Position numbers and translations under genes: made by a program. The notes beneath the pieces are model-generated. The model saw nothing but the letters and a program-made list of their open reading frames with translations, ran no database searches and was not told the DNA's origin. 64,000 bases of DNA from assembly GCA_003223215.1 (NCBI GenBank), contig QHYH01000079.1, positions 62,001 through 126,000 on the forward strand, written 5' to 3'. Source of the DNA: Acidobacteriota bacterium. Lineage in GTDB: Bacteria; Acidobacteriota; Terriglobia; Acidiferrales; UBA7541. Positions 1 through 7,335 of the stretch are shown one piece after another. How positions within the stretch are numbered: position 1 is the first letter of the stretch; every line of letters starts with the position of its first letter.

Positions 1-1
1 C

Positions 2-346
2 CCGCTGACGCTTCTCGGCGTTGGGATGTACGGAGAATCCCTGCCCAATCAGGATGGCGCGCCGGTGCGCATGGTGATTCCGTGGAAATACGGTTTCAAG
101 AGCATCAAGTCGCTGGTCAAGATCAAGTTTCAATCCAAAATGCCGCCGACCACCTGGAACCTCGCGGCACCAAACGAGTACGGTTTTTATTCGAACGTGA
201 ATCCCAACGTGGATCATCCGCGCTGGAGCCAGGCCAGGGAACGCCGCCTCGGCGAAATCTTCAAACGCGCCACGCTCATGTTCAACGGGTATGGCGATCA
301 GGTCGCGAGCTTGTACGCCGGCATGGACCTGAAGAAATACTATTAG
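2..346 (+). CDS. msrP: MsrP, periplasmic protein-methionine-sulfoxide reductase, catalytic subunit (3' part only)
   Basis: Only the last 114 codons are present; the gene enters from the left edge and the reading frame starts at base 2. MsrP is the molybdopterin-containing periplasmic subunit that reduces methionine sulfoxide in oxidised envelope proteins, receiving electrons from the membrane haem protein MsrQ. The C-terminal blocks of the family are easy to see: [40 protein letters not shown] and the terminal [17 protein letters not shown]. The Mo-binding region and the Tat signal lie outside the window. The stop is followed after 15 bases by msrQ, the normal partner gene, which makes the assignment very secure. 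Confidence 0.95.
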   Translation, partial: PLTLLGVGMYGESLPNQDGAPVRMVIPWKYGFKSIKSLVKIKFQSKMPPTTWNLAAPNEYGFYSNVNPNVDHPRWSQARERRLGEIFKRATLMFNGYGDQVASLYAGMDLKKYY

Positions 347-361
347 ACCAGTCCTTTAGAA

Positions 362-1024
362 ATGCGCGCTCTACTCACCAACAAGTGGACGAAAGCGGCG
401 GTTTTCGTTGTCTGTTTGATGCCTTTAGGGGCGCTGGTCTGGCGCGGCTTCAACCACGGACTCGGCGCGAATCCCGTGGAGTTCATTCAGCTCGCGGCCG
501 GGGATTGGACGCTGCGTTTTCTCGTCATCACTCTTTCCGTCACGCCGTTCCGCAAGCTTTTGAATCTTCCCGACCTGATTCGTTTCCGGCGCATGCTTGG
601 CCTGTTCGCCTTTTCCTACCTCTCGATCCACTTTCTTACCTATCTTCTCCTCGATCAATCCTTCGATTTCGCCGCAATCTCGAAGGATGTAGCGAAGCGG
701 CCGTTCATTACCGTGGGCTTTCTGGGCTTCCTGCTCTTACTTCCCATGGCGATAACTTCCACCGCCGGGTGGATCCGCCGCCTCGGGGGCAGACGCTGGC
801 AGATGATTCATCGCGGCATCTACCTGGCGGCGATTTGCGGGGTGATTCATTACTACTGGAAGGTGAAGTCCGACGTGCGAATGCCGCTTTTTTACGGGGC
901 GCTCGTTGCTATTCTGCTTTTGTGGAGGTTGCGAGACTGGTTTTTCAAGCGGCGCTCCATGGCCGGCGCGAAGCTCTCGCCGCAACACGCTCCCGCGAAC
1001 CCGCCCAGCCGACTCATTTTCTAG
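362..1024 (+). CDS. msrQ: MsrQ, haem-binding membrane subunit of the MsrPQ system
   Basis: A 220-residue polytopic membrane protein of the YedZ/ferric reductase-like family, which passes electrons from the quinone pool through b haems to periplasmic MsrP. About six hydrophobic segments are visible. Candidate haem-ligand histidines sit in YLSIHFLTY, WQMIHRGIYL and GVIHYYWKVKSD, the places where the family carries them. Length is usual for MsrQ. It starts 15 bases after the msrP stop and is clearly co-transcribed with it. The 3' end overlaps the end of the convergent PilZ gene by four bases. Confidence 0.94.
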   Translation: MRALLTNKWTKAAVFVVCLMPLGALVWRGFNHGLGANPVEFIQLAAGDWTLRFLVITLSVTPFRKLLNLPDLIRFRRMLGLFAFSYLSIHFLTYLLLDQSFDFAAISKDVAKRPFITVGFLGFLLLLPMAITSTAGWIRRLGGRRWQMIHRGIYLAAICGVIHYYWKVKSDVRMPLFYGALVAILLLWRLRDWFFKRRSMAGAKLSPQHAPANPPSRLIF

Positions 1025-1368
1025 TTGATCTTGGCGGATGACGGCTCGTTCCGGAATTCCACGCCCCAGAAGCGCGGCGCCGGTGTCAGAAATTCGATTC
1101 CTACGCGCTGCCCTTTCTCCATCGGCTCACCCAGATAGACCACGCGGCATTCCTGCTCTTCCTGGGTGAGCGGATTCGTCAGCACCAGCATCTCGCTGTC
1201 ATCCACTTCGTGTTTGAGAAGCAGCAAGCCCCCGTGGGCACTCACCGCCACCGTTTCGCAGGTTTCTTTGAACTTCTTGCGGTCGTGGGTGCGCCCCTGG
1301 GCCTGCACTCGGATTTTGTGAAAGGCCCGCGCGCTGCGTCTTGGCGTTGCGGAAATCACGTCGCTCAT
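1021..1368 (-). CDS. PilZ-domain protein
   Basis: A 115-residue protein consisting of little more than one PilZ domain, the fold that binds cyclic di-GMP in many regulators. RRSAR near the N terminus fits the RxxxR motif. The second motif, usually [D/N]xSxxG, is here VSAHGG, so the aspartate or asparagine is absent and nucleotide binding is uncertain. The C-terminal block EEQECRVVYLGE followed by VGIEFLTPAPRFWGVEF is characteristic of a PilZ family frequent in acidobacteria. I chose the ATG at 1368 because it leaves a short leader before RRSAR as in relatives; the frame also stays open to a TTG at 1437. Its 3' end overlaps msrQ by four bases, tail to tail. A diguanylate cyclase is encoded about 55 kb away (56362-57729). 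Confidence 0.75.
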   Translation of the reverse strand: MSDVISATPRRSARAFHKIRVQAQGRTHDRKKFKETCETVAVSAHGGLLLLKHEVDDSEMLVLTNPLTQEEQECRVVYLGEPMEKGQRVGIEFLTPAPRFWGVEFRNEPSSAKIN

Positions 1369-1663
1369 AGGGCCATAATCGACGGCCGGCCCCGGGGCGT
1401 CAATCTGGCCCTCCGTACAGGTGTTCTCCAAAGACAAACGCTGGAGTCCCGGGACAAGGAAGCGGCTCGGTGCGGGCGGGATGGCTATGGATGGCTAGAC
1501 TCGTCTTGTCCCTGGGAAGGGGCAGTCATAAAATACAAGGCTGCGGCTAAGTGCGGGCGATCGCACGCTCAGTTCAGCAAATCATCCGCTGCCGCAACCA
1601 CTGTTTTCGAGCTTTGCGTAAGCAGAGTGAGATTTTGCTTTGGAAAGGACTCCGGAGTCCCTG

Positions 1664-3037
1664 ATGACCCCCGAAAACCTTACGGCATTCATCGAAGGTC
1701 GCCGCGACCAGCACCTTGCCGAACTATCTGAGTTTTTGCGTATCCCGAGCATCAGCGCCAAGAGCGAACACAAGCCGGATATCGAGCGAGGTGCTCGCTG
1801 GGTTGCCGACCACTTGCGCGCAGCCGGATTCAAGACGGTTCAGATCGTTCCGACGAACCTGCATCCTCTCGTCTATGCCGAATCTTTGGAGGCGCCGCGG
1901 CAGCCTACGATCCTTTTCTACGGACATTATGATGTGCAGCCTCCCGAACCTCTTGAGCTCTGGACTTCTCCTGCCTTCGAACCCACCGTGCGCGACGGCA
2001 ATCTTTTTGGTCGCGGCACCGCCGACGACAAAGGCCAGGTCCACATTCATATCAAGGCACTTGAATCGCTCCAAAAGGTCAACGGCAAGCTGCCCATCAA
2101 CGTCAAGGTGTTGATTGAAGGCGAAGAGGAAGTGGGCAGCGTAAGCCTTTGGGATTACGTGCAGAAGAACAAGGAAAAACTGAAGGCCGACGCGCTGGTG
2201 GTCTCCGACACTTCCATGCTTGGGAAAGGCGTGCCGTCGATTACCTACGGGCTTCGCGGTCTGAACTACTACCAGATTGAACTTACCGGCCCCGAGCGCG
2301 ATCTCCATTCCGGCGTCTACGGGGGAGCGGTTCCCAATCCGCTGACGATTCTCACCGAGCTTTTTGCCCGCCTCCACGACAAGAACTTTCGCGTCGGCGT
2401 CCCCGGCTTCTATAACCAGGTCGCCAAGCTTTCGAAAGGCGAGCGGAAAGCACTGAATGCGCTGCCATGGGAAAAGAAAGACTTCGAGAAAGCCGTGGGC
2501 GCGCCCGGCTACTGCGGCGAAAAAGGCTTTACCACTGTTGAGCGGCTCTGGACGCGGCCAACCCTGGAATTAAACGGCATCTGGGGCGGCTATCAAGGAG
2601 AGGGCGCCAAGACCGTCATTCCTTCTAAAGCGTTTGCGAAATTCTCGACGCGGCTGGTCCCCCATCAGGATCCGCAGAAAATCGCGCAACTCGTTGAGAA
2701 GCACATTCGCAAACTGCTGCCGAAAACAGTGCGCTGCAAATTCGACGTGTTGAGCACGGGAAAGCCGTGGGCTGCTCCTTACCACCATCCCATTTTCCAG
2801 AAAGCACAGGCGGCTTTGGAAAAAGGCTTCGGCAAAAAGGCCGTGTTCATCCGCGAAGGCGGCTCCATTCCCTTTGTCACTCAGATGTACGACACTTTTA
2901 AAGTCCCTTGCGTCCTAATCGGCTTCGGCTTGCCCGATGAAAACGCGCACGCCCCCGACGAGCACATTGCGCTGGAAAACTACTTCGGGGGAATCAAGGC
3001 CATCGCGCACTTTTACTCGGCCCTGGCCACGCGGTGA
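1664..3037 (+). CDS. M20-family metallopeptidase (dipeptidase-like)
   Basis: A 457-residue zinc hydrolase of the M20/M25/M40 family, probably a cytoplasmic dipeptidase or acylamino acid hydrolase. The metal-site blocks are all visible: FYGHYDVQP (His), GTADDKGQ (bridging Asp), EGEEEVGS (catalytic Glu plus Glu ligand), VVSDTSMLG (Asp ligand) and the late DENAHAPDEHI (His). The dimerisation or lid domain lies between roughly residues 200 and 320. No signal peptide is seen. The ATG at 1664 is preceded by GGAG at the right distance; an in-frame TTG at 1640 is an alternative. It is a single gene, divergent from the PilZ gene. The exact substrate cannot be read from sequence. Confidence 0.9.
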   Translation: MTPENLTAFIEGRRDQHLAELSEFLRIPSISAKSEHKPDIERGARWVADHLRAAGFKTVQIVPTNLHPLVYAESLEAPRQPTILFYGHYDVQPPEPLELWTSPAFEPTVRDGNLFGRGTADDKGQVHIHIKALESLQKVNGKLPINVKVLIEGEEEVGSVSLWDYVQKNKEKLKADALVVSDTSMLGKGVPSITYGLRGLNYYQIELTGPERDLHSGVYGGAVPNPLTILTELFARLHDKNFRVGVPGFYNQVAKLSKGERKALNALPWEKKDFEKAVGAPGYCGEKGFTTVERLWTRPTLELNGIWGGYQGEGAKTVIPSKAFAKFSTRLVPHQDPQKIAQLVEKHIRKLLPKTVRCKFDVLSTGKPWAAPYHHPIFQKAQAALEKGFGKKAVFIREGGSIPFVTQMYDTFKVPCVLIGFGLPDENAHAPDEHIALENYFGGIKAIAHFYSALATR

Positions 3038-3223
3038 CGCGGCTGTCCCTTCGCGAGGGAGCCCCTGTTTCATTTCTAGCCGTTAATTGAAGAATTTAGC
3101 CGGAAAGGCGCGATGGGGGTGTTCTGACACTCCCCGGAATGCGTTCCAGCCGCATTTTTAGCGGGGATTTCCACACCCCCAATCAAAAAACCCGCATTTT
3201 GCCGCTTTTTTTGCGATTTTTGC

Positions 3224-3252
3224 TTGCGTTCCCTGTTTTCCTTGGCTATAGT
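3224..3252 (+). promoter_or_regulatory. Likely sigma70 promoter of the HU gene
   Basis: TTGCGT (3224-3229) and TATAGT (3247-3252) are separated by 17 bases, a good match to the housekeeping consensus. Transcription would start near 3259 and give an untranslated leader of about 120 bases before the HU start. The rest of the 340-base gap between the M20 peptidase and HU (3038-3379) holds GC-rich inverted repeats but no convincing gene. Confidence 0.55.
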
Positions 3253-3379
3253 CCTTGCCGCCCGAGTATTTCACGGAAAATAGAGGGTTCACGCACACTC
3301 GGAGCCTGCTTCGATCGCATCGGGGCCTGCCCTGATTGCCTCGGGGTGGAAAGCAAAATCAGGAGGATAAGCAGACTAG

Positions 3380-3670
3380 ATGTCCAAGCCAATGAGCAAG
3401 ACGAAGGTTGTTGGGCACATCGCCGAGAAAGTCGGAACGCCGAAGAAAACCGCCACCACGTTCTTTGACGAGCTCTTTAAGCTCGCCGTCAGGGAAGCCA
3501 AAGGGGCAGCGGGCAAATTCGTGATTCCGGGGCTCGGCCGCTTGGTCAAGGCGCACCGCAAGGCGCGCATCGGCCGCAATCCGCAGACGGGCGAGCAAAT
3601 TAAGATCAAGGCGAAGACCGTGGTTCGCCTGCGTCCGTCGAAAGCGTTGAAAGACGCTGTCCTGAAATAG
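3380..3670 (+). CDS. hup: HU-family nucleoid DNA-binding protein
   Basis: A 96-residue histone-like HU/IHF-family protein that bends and compacts DNA. The helical N-terminal half (HIAEKVGTPKKTATTFFDEL) is followed by the beta-arm region, where GRNPQTGEQIKIKA carries the family signature RNPxTG with the arm-tip proline that intercalates into DNA. The basic C terminus (RLRPSKALKDAVLK) is typical. AGGAGG lies at 3361-3366; either the ATG at 3380 or the ATG at 3392 could be used, and the first is preferred because it is closer. The gene has its own promoter and a strong terminator, so it is a single highly expressed unit. Confidence 0.95.
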   Translation: MSKPMSKTKVVGHIAEKVGTPKKTATTFFDELFKLAVREAKGAAGKFVIPGLGRLVKAHRKARIGRNPQTGEQIKIKAKTVVRLRPSKALKDAVLK

Positions 3671-3696
3671 TTGTAATCTTTTGGAGGGAGTTTTGG

Positions 3697-3742
3697 CCCC
3701 CCGGTGGCCTGAGAAATCAGGCTCCTGGGGGTTTCTCTCTTT
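3697..3742 (+). terminator. Rho-independent terminator after the HU gene
   Basis: A GC-rich stem (CCCCC with GGGGG, then GCCTGA with TCAGGC) is closed by a GAAA tetraloop at 3713-3716 and followed by a T-rich run starting at 3732. It lies 26 bases after the HU stop codon. Confidence 0.85.
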
Positions 3743-3798
3743 GTGGCCTACGCAGACGACTGCCTCTAGAGGAATTCACTCGCTCACGGAAATACTTC

Positions 3799-4173
3799 TT
3801 ACAGCGTCTTGACGTACGCAACGACATCGCGGATTTGCGCCGCGTCGAGCACATCTTTCATTCCCGGCATCAGCGTATCGCCGGTTTCGATCCACTTTGT
3901 CAACGAGGCCGTGGTAACGGTGTTTCCGTTCACGGTAAACGTTCCCCGCTTGGAAATGCCTTTCAACCCGGGGCCGATTTTCTTCTGATCGCTCGTCGCA
4001 AAATGGCAGATGGCGCACTTTTGCTCGAACACTTCCTTGCCGCGCGTTACCGATCCCGCAGCGGGATGGCCCGTTGATTTTTTTGTGCCGTTACTTGCCG
4101 GTGGATCTTGCGCCGCCACGGCCGTCGCAATGGCCAGAACCGTGGTCCCGACTATCACTAAATTTCGCCTCAC
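3799..4173 (-). CDS. Secreted class I cytochrome c
   Basis: A 124-residue periplasmic mono-haem cytochrome c. Residues 1-21 form a Sec signal peptide ending in AVAA. The haem site CAICH is at about residues 53-57 and the distal Met is probably in DTLMPGMKDV. IGPGLKGISKRG and the terminal DVVAYVKTL are the usual class I cytochrome blocks. The GTG at 4173 is chosen because GAAGGAGAG precedes it at good distance and it begins the signal peptide exactly; the frame is open further upstream but that stretch does not look like protein. It probably carries electrons between respiratory complexes, but no partner gene is adjacent. Confidence 0.88.
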   Translation of the reverse strand: MRRNLVIVGTTVLAIATAVAAQDPPASNGTKKSTGHPAAGSVTRGKEVFEQKCAICHFATSDQKKIGPGLKGISKRGTFTVNGNTVTTASLTKWIETGDTLMPGMKDVLDAAQIRDVVAYVKTL

Positions 4174-4402
4174 GATTTCTCTCCTTCGTCTGCTGCAAAG
4201 TGAGCTTCCGGCAAACGCCGATTTCGATCTTGTCCCAAACGGCATCCATTTTCCCTTTTTGTTTGGCGAATTTCCACTCGCGCTCGGGCCCCGCTATCGA
4301 CGCGGAAGGAAGCACCCCGGCACAAAGGACAGGTTCCTTCCTGGCAATCTCCCCGACTTTCGTACTTTTGACCCCTGCGAAACGTTGTGATAACTATGCC
4401 TC

Positions 4403-4885
4403 ATGAGCATGGACGCCCACACGCGCGCCTGGGAAATCCTGCAAGACGCCTACCAGGCGCAGATGGAAGGCGATTACGATCGCGCCATCGAGCTTTACCG
4501 CTTTTCCCTCGAAATGCACCCCACCGCCGAGGCGCACACCTTTCTCGGTTGGACCTACCATTTCCAGGGCCGCGTCGACGAGGCCATCGCCGAATGCAAG
4601 CGCGCCATTAAAATCGATCCCGATTTTGGCAACCCCTACAACGACATCGGGGCCTACTTGATCGAACAGAATCGCTTTGACGAAGCGATTCCCTGGCTCG
4701 AGCGCGCCACCGAAGCGCGCCGCTACGAGCCGCGGCATTTTCCGCGTTACAATCTGGGACGCGCGTACCTCGGGAAAGAGATGTACTCGAACGCCATGCG
4801 CTGCTTCCAGGAAGCGCTGGAAATCGAGCCGCGCTATTCGCTCGCCCGGCAAGCGCTGGCTTCTCTCCGCCGCATGGTGAACTGA
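4403..4885 (+). CDS. TPR-repeat protein
   Basis: A 160-residue soluble protein made almost entirely of tetratricopeptide repeats. Three to four units can be seen, for example EGDYDRAIELYRFSLEMHP, GRVDEAIAECKRAIKIDP, NRFDEAIPWLERATEA and EMYSNAMRCFQEALEIEP. TPR arrays are protein-binding scaffolds, and nothing in the sequence or neighbourhood identifies the partner. No signal peptide or membrane segment is present. The preceding gene is divergent and the next is convergent, so it appears to be transcribed alone. Confidence 0.85.
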   Translation: MSMDAHTRAWEILQDAYQAQMEGDYDRAIELYRFSLEMHPTAEAHTFLGWTYHFQGRVDEAIAECKRAIKIDPDFGNPYNDIGAYLIEQNRFDEAIPWLERATEARRYEPRHFPRYNLGRAYLGKEMYSNAMRCFQEALEIEPRYSLARQALASLRRMVN

Positions 4886-4971
4886 ACTCCGATTTCTCTT
4901 GTAGAGGCCGGGCGTCGGTTTACCCTCCTGCCCCGAAGGGCCCGGAGCTTTTCTTCTCTCCTTGCTTATAA

Positions 4972-6246
4972 TCACTGCATCGGCTCCTGCACAGATGGCT
5001 TGACGACGCGGTCGTAAATCCATAAGAGAAGAACAGTGAGAACGCCAACGGCGGCAATCACCCACCAGACGTTCTCGGGCCGGCCAGATTCGCTCTGATG
5101 AACCAGATATCCCCCCAATGGTCCGGCGACGAAATATCCGATACCGATGGGAAGAAACGCATAGCCCATGTAAAGACCTTGCTGGCCGGAGGGCGCAAGG
5201 CGTGAGACATATTCGTAATACCGCGAAACCTGCGTAATTTCACCAAGCGCTACAAAGATGAGCGTAATAACGAACGTGAGCATGGAGGAGTGGATTGCCG
5301 GGATGATCCAAGCCAGGCCGGTGATCAGGGTTCCCAAATTCATTGCGGTGAAGGCGGGAAGCTTCCGCGTGAGAAATGTAACCGCAATTTGGAAGCAAAT
5401 CACAATAGTTGCGTCGACGGAGAGAAGTAGGTCAGTACTGGCGTTCGGGTCGATATGCTTGCGAATGAACAGGGGCACCGAAATATACTGCTGCCAGAAC
5501 ACCACAAAAAAGCCCGAAAAAATGATCAGGAAGGCAACGAAGCGGAAATTGCGAAGCACCACAAACATGTTCTTGATCGCGATCAGGATGCTTTCCACCT
5601 TTTGCTCTCCTGATCGCACAGGTTCACGATAGAAAAACAACGTCGTCCAGAACATCAAGAACACGCTTAGGGAAGCAACACGGAAGACGTTCTCGATGCC
5701 CCAGCCCAGTTGTTTGCGGACCAGAAAAGCCATGATGGGTCCCACCGCGCCGCCAACATTCACCAGCGTGTAATAAATGGAATAACCGATGGAACGCACC
5801 TTCTCCGTGGAGGCCCTGGCGGTTGTTCCAGCAACGCACGGCTTCACAACTCCAGGCCCGAGGGCGGGAATCATTAGAATGGCAAGGACCAGCCATTTGT
5901 CGGTGAGAGCCACACGTAAGGACTGCATCCACGGGGCGGTCAGTGAGCCCAGAAGGAAATATCCGATGGCCATGATAAGGTAGGCAAACATCAACGCCCG
6001 CCGGAAACCAAACCGATCAGCCAGCGTTCCGCCCAGGATCGGCAGGAACCAAACCACAAGACCAAACGTGCCGACAAGCCAGCCCGTAAGTTCACTCGAG
6101 AATCGGAGTTGCTCGCTAAGGTAGATCGCGAGCACGGCAGTGGTCCCGTAGTAGGCGACCCTTTCGAAAATCTCGGTGAAATTCGCGACCCAGAATGGCC
6201 GTTCGAACCCCTCGCGGATTTCCTTCAGCCTCTGCCCGAAGCTCAT
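4972..6246 (-). CDS. MFS transporter, POT/peptide transporter-like
   Basis: A 424-residue inner-membrane protein with about 12 hydrophobic segments. The N-terminal EIFERVAYYG resembles the ExxERFxYYG signature of proton-coupled oligopeptide transporters, and GTLADRFGFRR is the MFS loop 2-3 motif. PALGPGVVKPCVAGTTAR also fits the POT pattern. It may import small peptides with protons, which would fit the nearby peptidases, but the core substrate residues cannot be judged by eye and another MFS substrate is possible. The ATG at 6246 is the only reasonable start. It is transcribed alone, convergent with the TPR gene. Confidence 0.82.
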   Translation of the reverse strand: MSFGQRLKEIREGFERPFWVANFTEIFERVAYYGTTAVLAIYLSEQLRFSSELTGWLVGTFGLVVWFLPILGGTLADRFGFRRALMFAYLIMAIGYFLLGSLTAPWMQSLRVALTDKWLVLAILMIPALGPGVVKPCVAGTTARASTEKVRSIGYSIYYTLVNVGGAVGPIMAFLVRKQLGWGIENVFRVASLSVFLMFWTTLFFYREPVRSGEQKVESILIAIKNMFVVLRNFRFVAFLIIFSGFFVVFWQQYISVPLFIRKHIDPNASTDLLLSVDATIVICFQIAVTFLTRKLPAFTAMNLGTLITGLAWIIPAIHSSMLTFVITLIFVALGEITQVSRYYEYVSRLAPSGQQGLYMGYAFLPIGIGYFVAGPLGGYLVHQSESGRPENVWWVIAAVGVLTVLLLWIYDRVVKPSVQEPMQ

Positions 6247-6375
6247 GACGCCTCCCCGCTAGGCGCCGGGATCATAGTCGAGGTAAACACGGAAATAAAG
6301 GACGGAAAGAGGTCTTCCATGCATCTGCCGGCAAAGGGCGTTGCCTATAGAATGAAGCAGAAGAGGTGGAATGGT

Positions 6376-7173
6376 ATGAGGCGGAAATTCGGAGCGGTGA
6401 CGGCGGCTGCCGTGGCCGTGATCGTGCTTCGGGCGGGAGCCCAGGAGGCTGTGCCGCCGACTGCCGAGGCGCTTGCCGCGATCTCCGAGCGGGGCCAGCT
6501 GCTTTATGAGTACGACCAGGCGGCATGGCACGCCACCGACGCCGTACAGATGGCTAACCCGAAGACTGTCGAAGGGCAGCACTGCATTGCAAGAAAAGTG
6601 AACGGCAATTGGACCGTGGTTTTCGGGAAGTTGCATGAGGAGGGCAGTCGATTTGGAATCACCTACGAAGCAAACGAACAAGCAACGCTCCGAGACTTTG
6701 CCGTGAGGAAGGAGCCGGAAGAACGGGAGGACGAAGGATTCTTTCTTTATGCGGCGCGGGCCATCGAGGTGGCCACTAAAGATTTTGGCGTAGTAAAGCG
6801 ACCGTACAACGTTGCGGTGCTGCCGGCTCGAGCAGAGCAACTGTACGTGTATCTGTACCCTGCGCAAACCGGGGCTCGGCTGTATCCCCTGGGAGGTGAT
6901 GTGCGGTATCTGGTGGACGCCGACGGGACTAAACTTCTCGAAAAACGGCAGATGCATAAGGCCATCACGGAAATCGCCCTGCGACCCGGGAAGAGAGTCG
7001 CCTCCGGATTCCATACCCACGTTTTGAGCGATCTCGTGGAGGATACCGACGTGTTTCACGTCCTGACCGAAGACCCGCCCATTCCCGAGTTCATAGCCAC
7101 GCCGCATTTCCTGTACCAAGTGAAGACTGACGGTACGATTCAGCTCGAAAAGGAAAAGAAGCGAAGAAAATAG
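6376..7173 (+). CDS. Secreted protein of unknown function
   Basis: A 265-residue protein that I do not recognise. Residues 1-22 look like a Sec signal peptide (basic start, then AVTAAAVAVIVL, then AGAQ). The mature part is mixed alpha/beta with no obvious catalytic motif; DFGVVKRPYNVAVLPARAE and HKAITEIALRPGKR are its most distinctive blocks, and the C terminus is very basic (EKEKKRRK). The ATG at 6376 has a GAGGTGG about six bases ahead and starts the signal peptide directly. The open frame extends far upstream into the divergent MFS gene, but that extension is not protein-like. The next gene, an M1-type peptidase, is in the same direction about 160 bases later. Confidence 0.65.
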   Translation: MRRKFGAVTAAAVAVIVLRAGAQEAVPPTAEALAAISERGQLLYEYDQAAWHATDAVQMANPKTVEGQHCIARKVNGNWTVVFGKLHEEGSRFGITYEANEQATLRDFAVRKEPEEREDEGFFLYAARAIEVATKDFGVVKRPYNVAVLPARAEQLYVYLYPAQTGARLYPLGGDVRYLVDADGTKLLEKRQMHKAITEIALRPGKRVASGFHTHVLSDLVEDTDVFHVLTEDPPIPEFIATPHFLYQVKTDGTIQLEKEKKRRK

Positions 7174-7335
7174 AGCAGTTGAACTTTGTTTCGCGAGTTT
7201 TAGTGCTGTCCGCAAAGCATCGCGTGGCTTGGTATCAGGACGGTAAGGACGGTTTTTTCCTTTACGGGGCTTTGCGGTTCAGGTTTAAGCTGGGTGCGCG
7301 GGAATTTCACGACCATCCATTCCCGGGAGTCCGAC

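Noticed and set aside
6109-6375. N-terminal extension of the gene ending at 7173
   Set aside because: It overlaps the divergent MFS gene and lacks protein character; the signal peptide begins at 6376 with a ribosome binding site.
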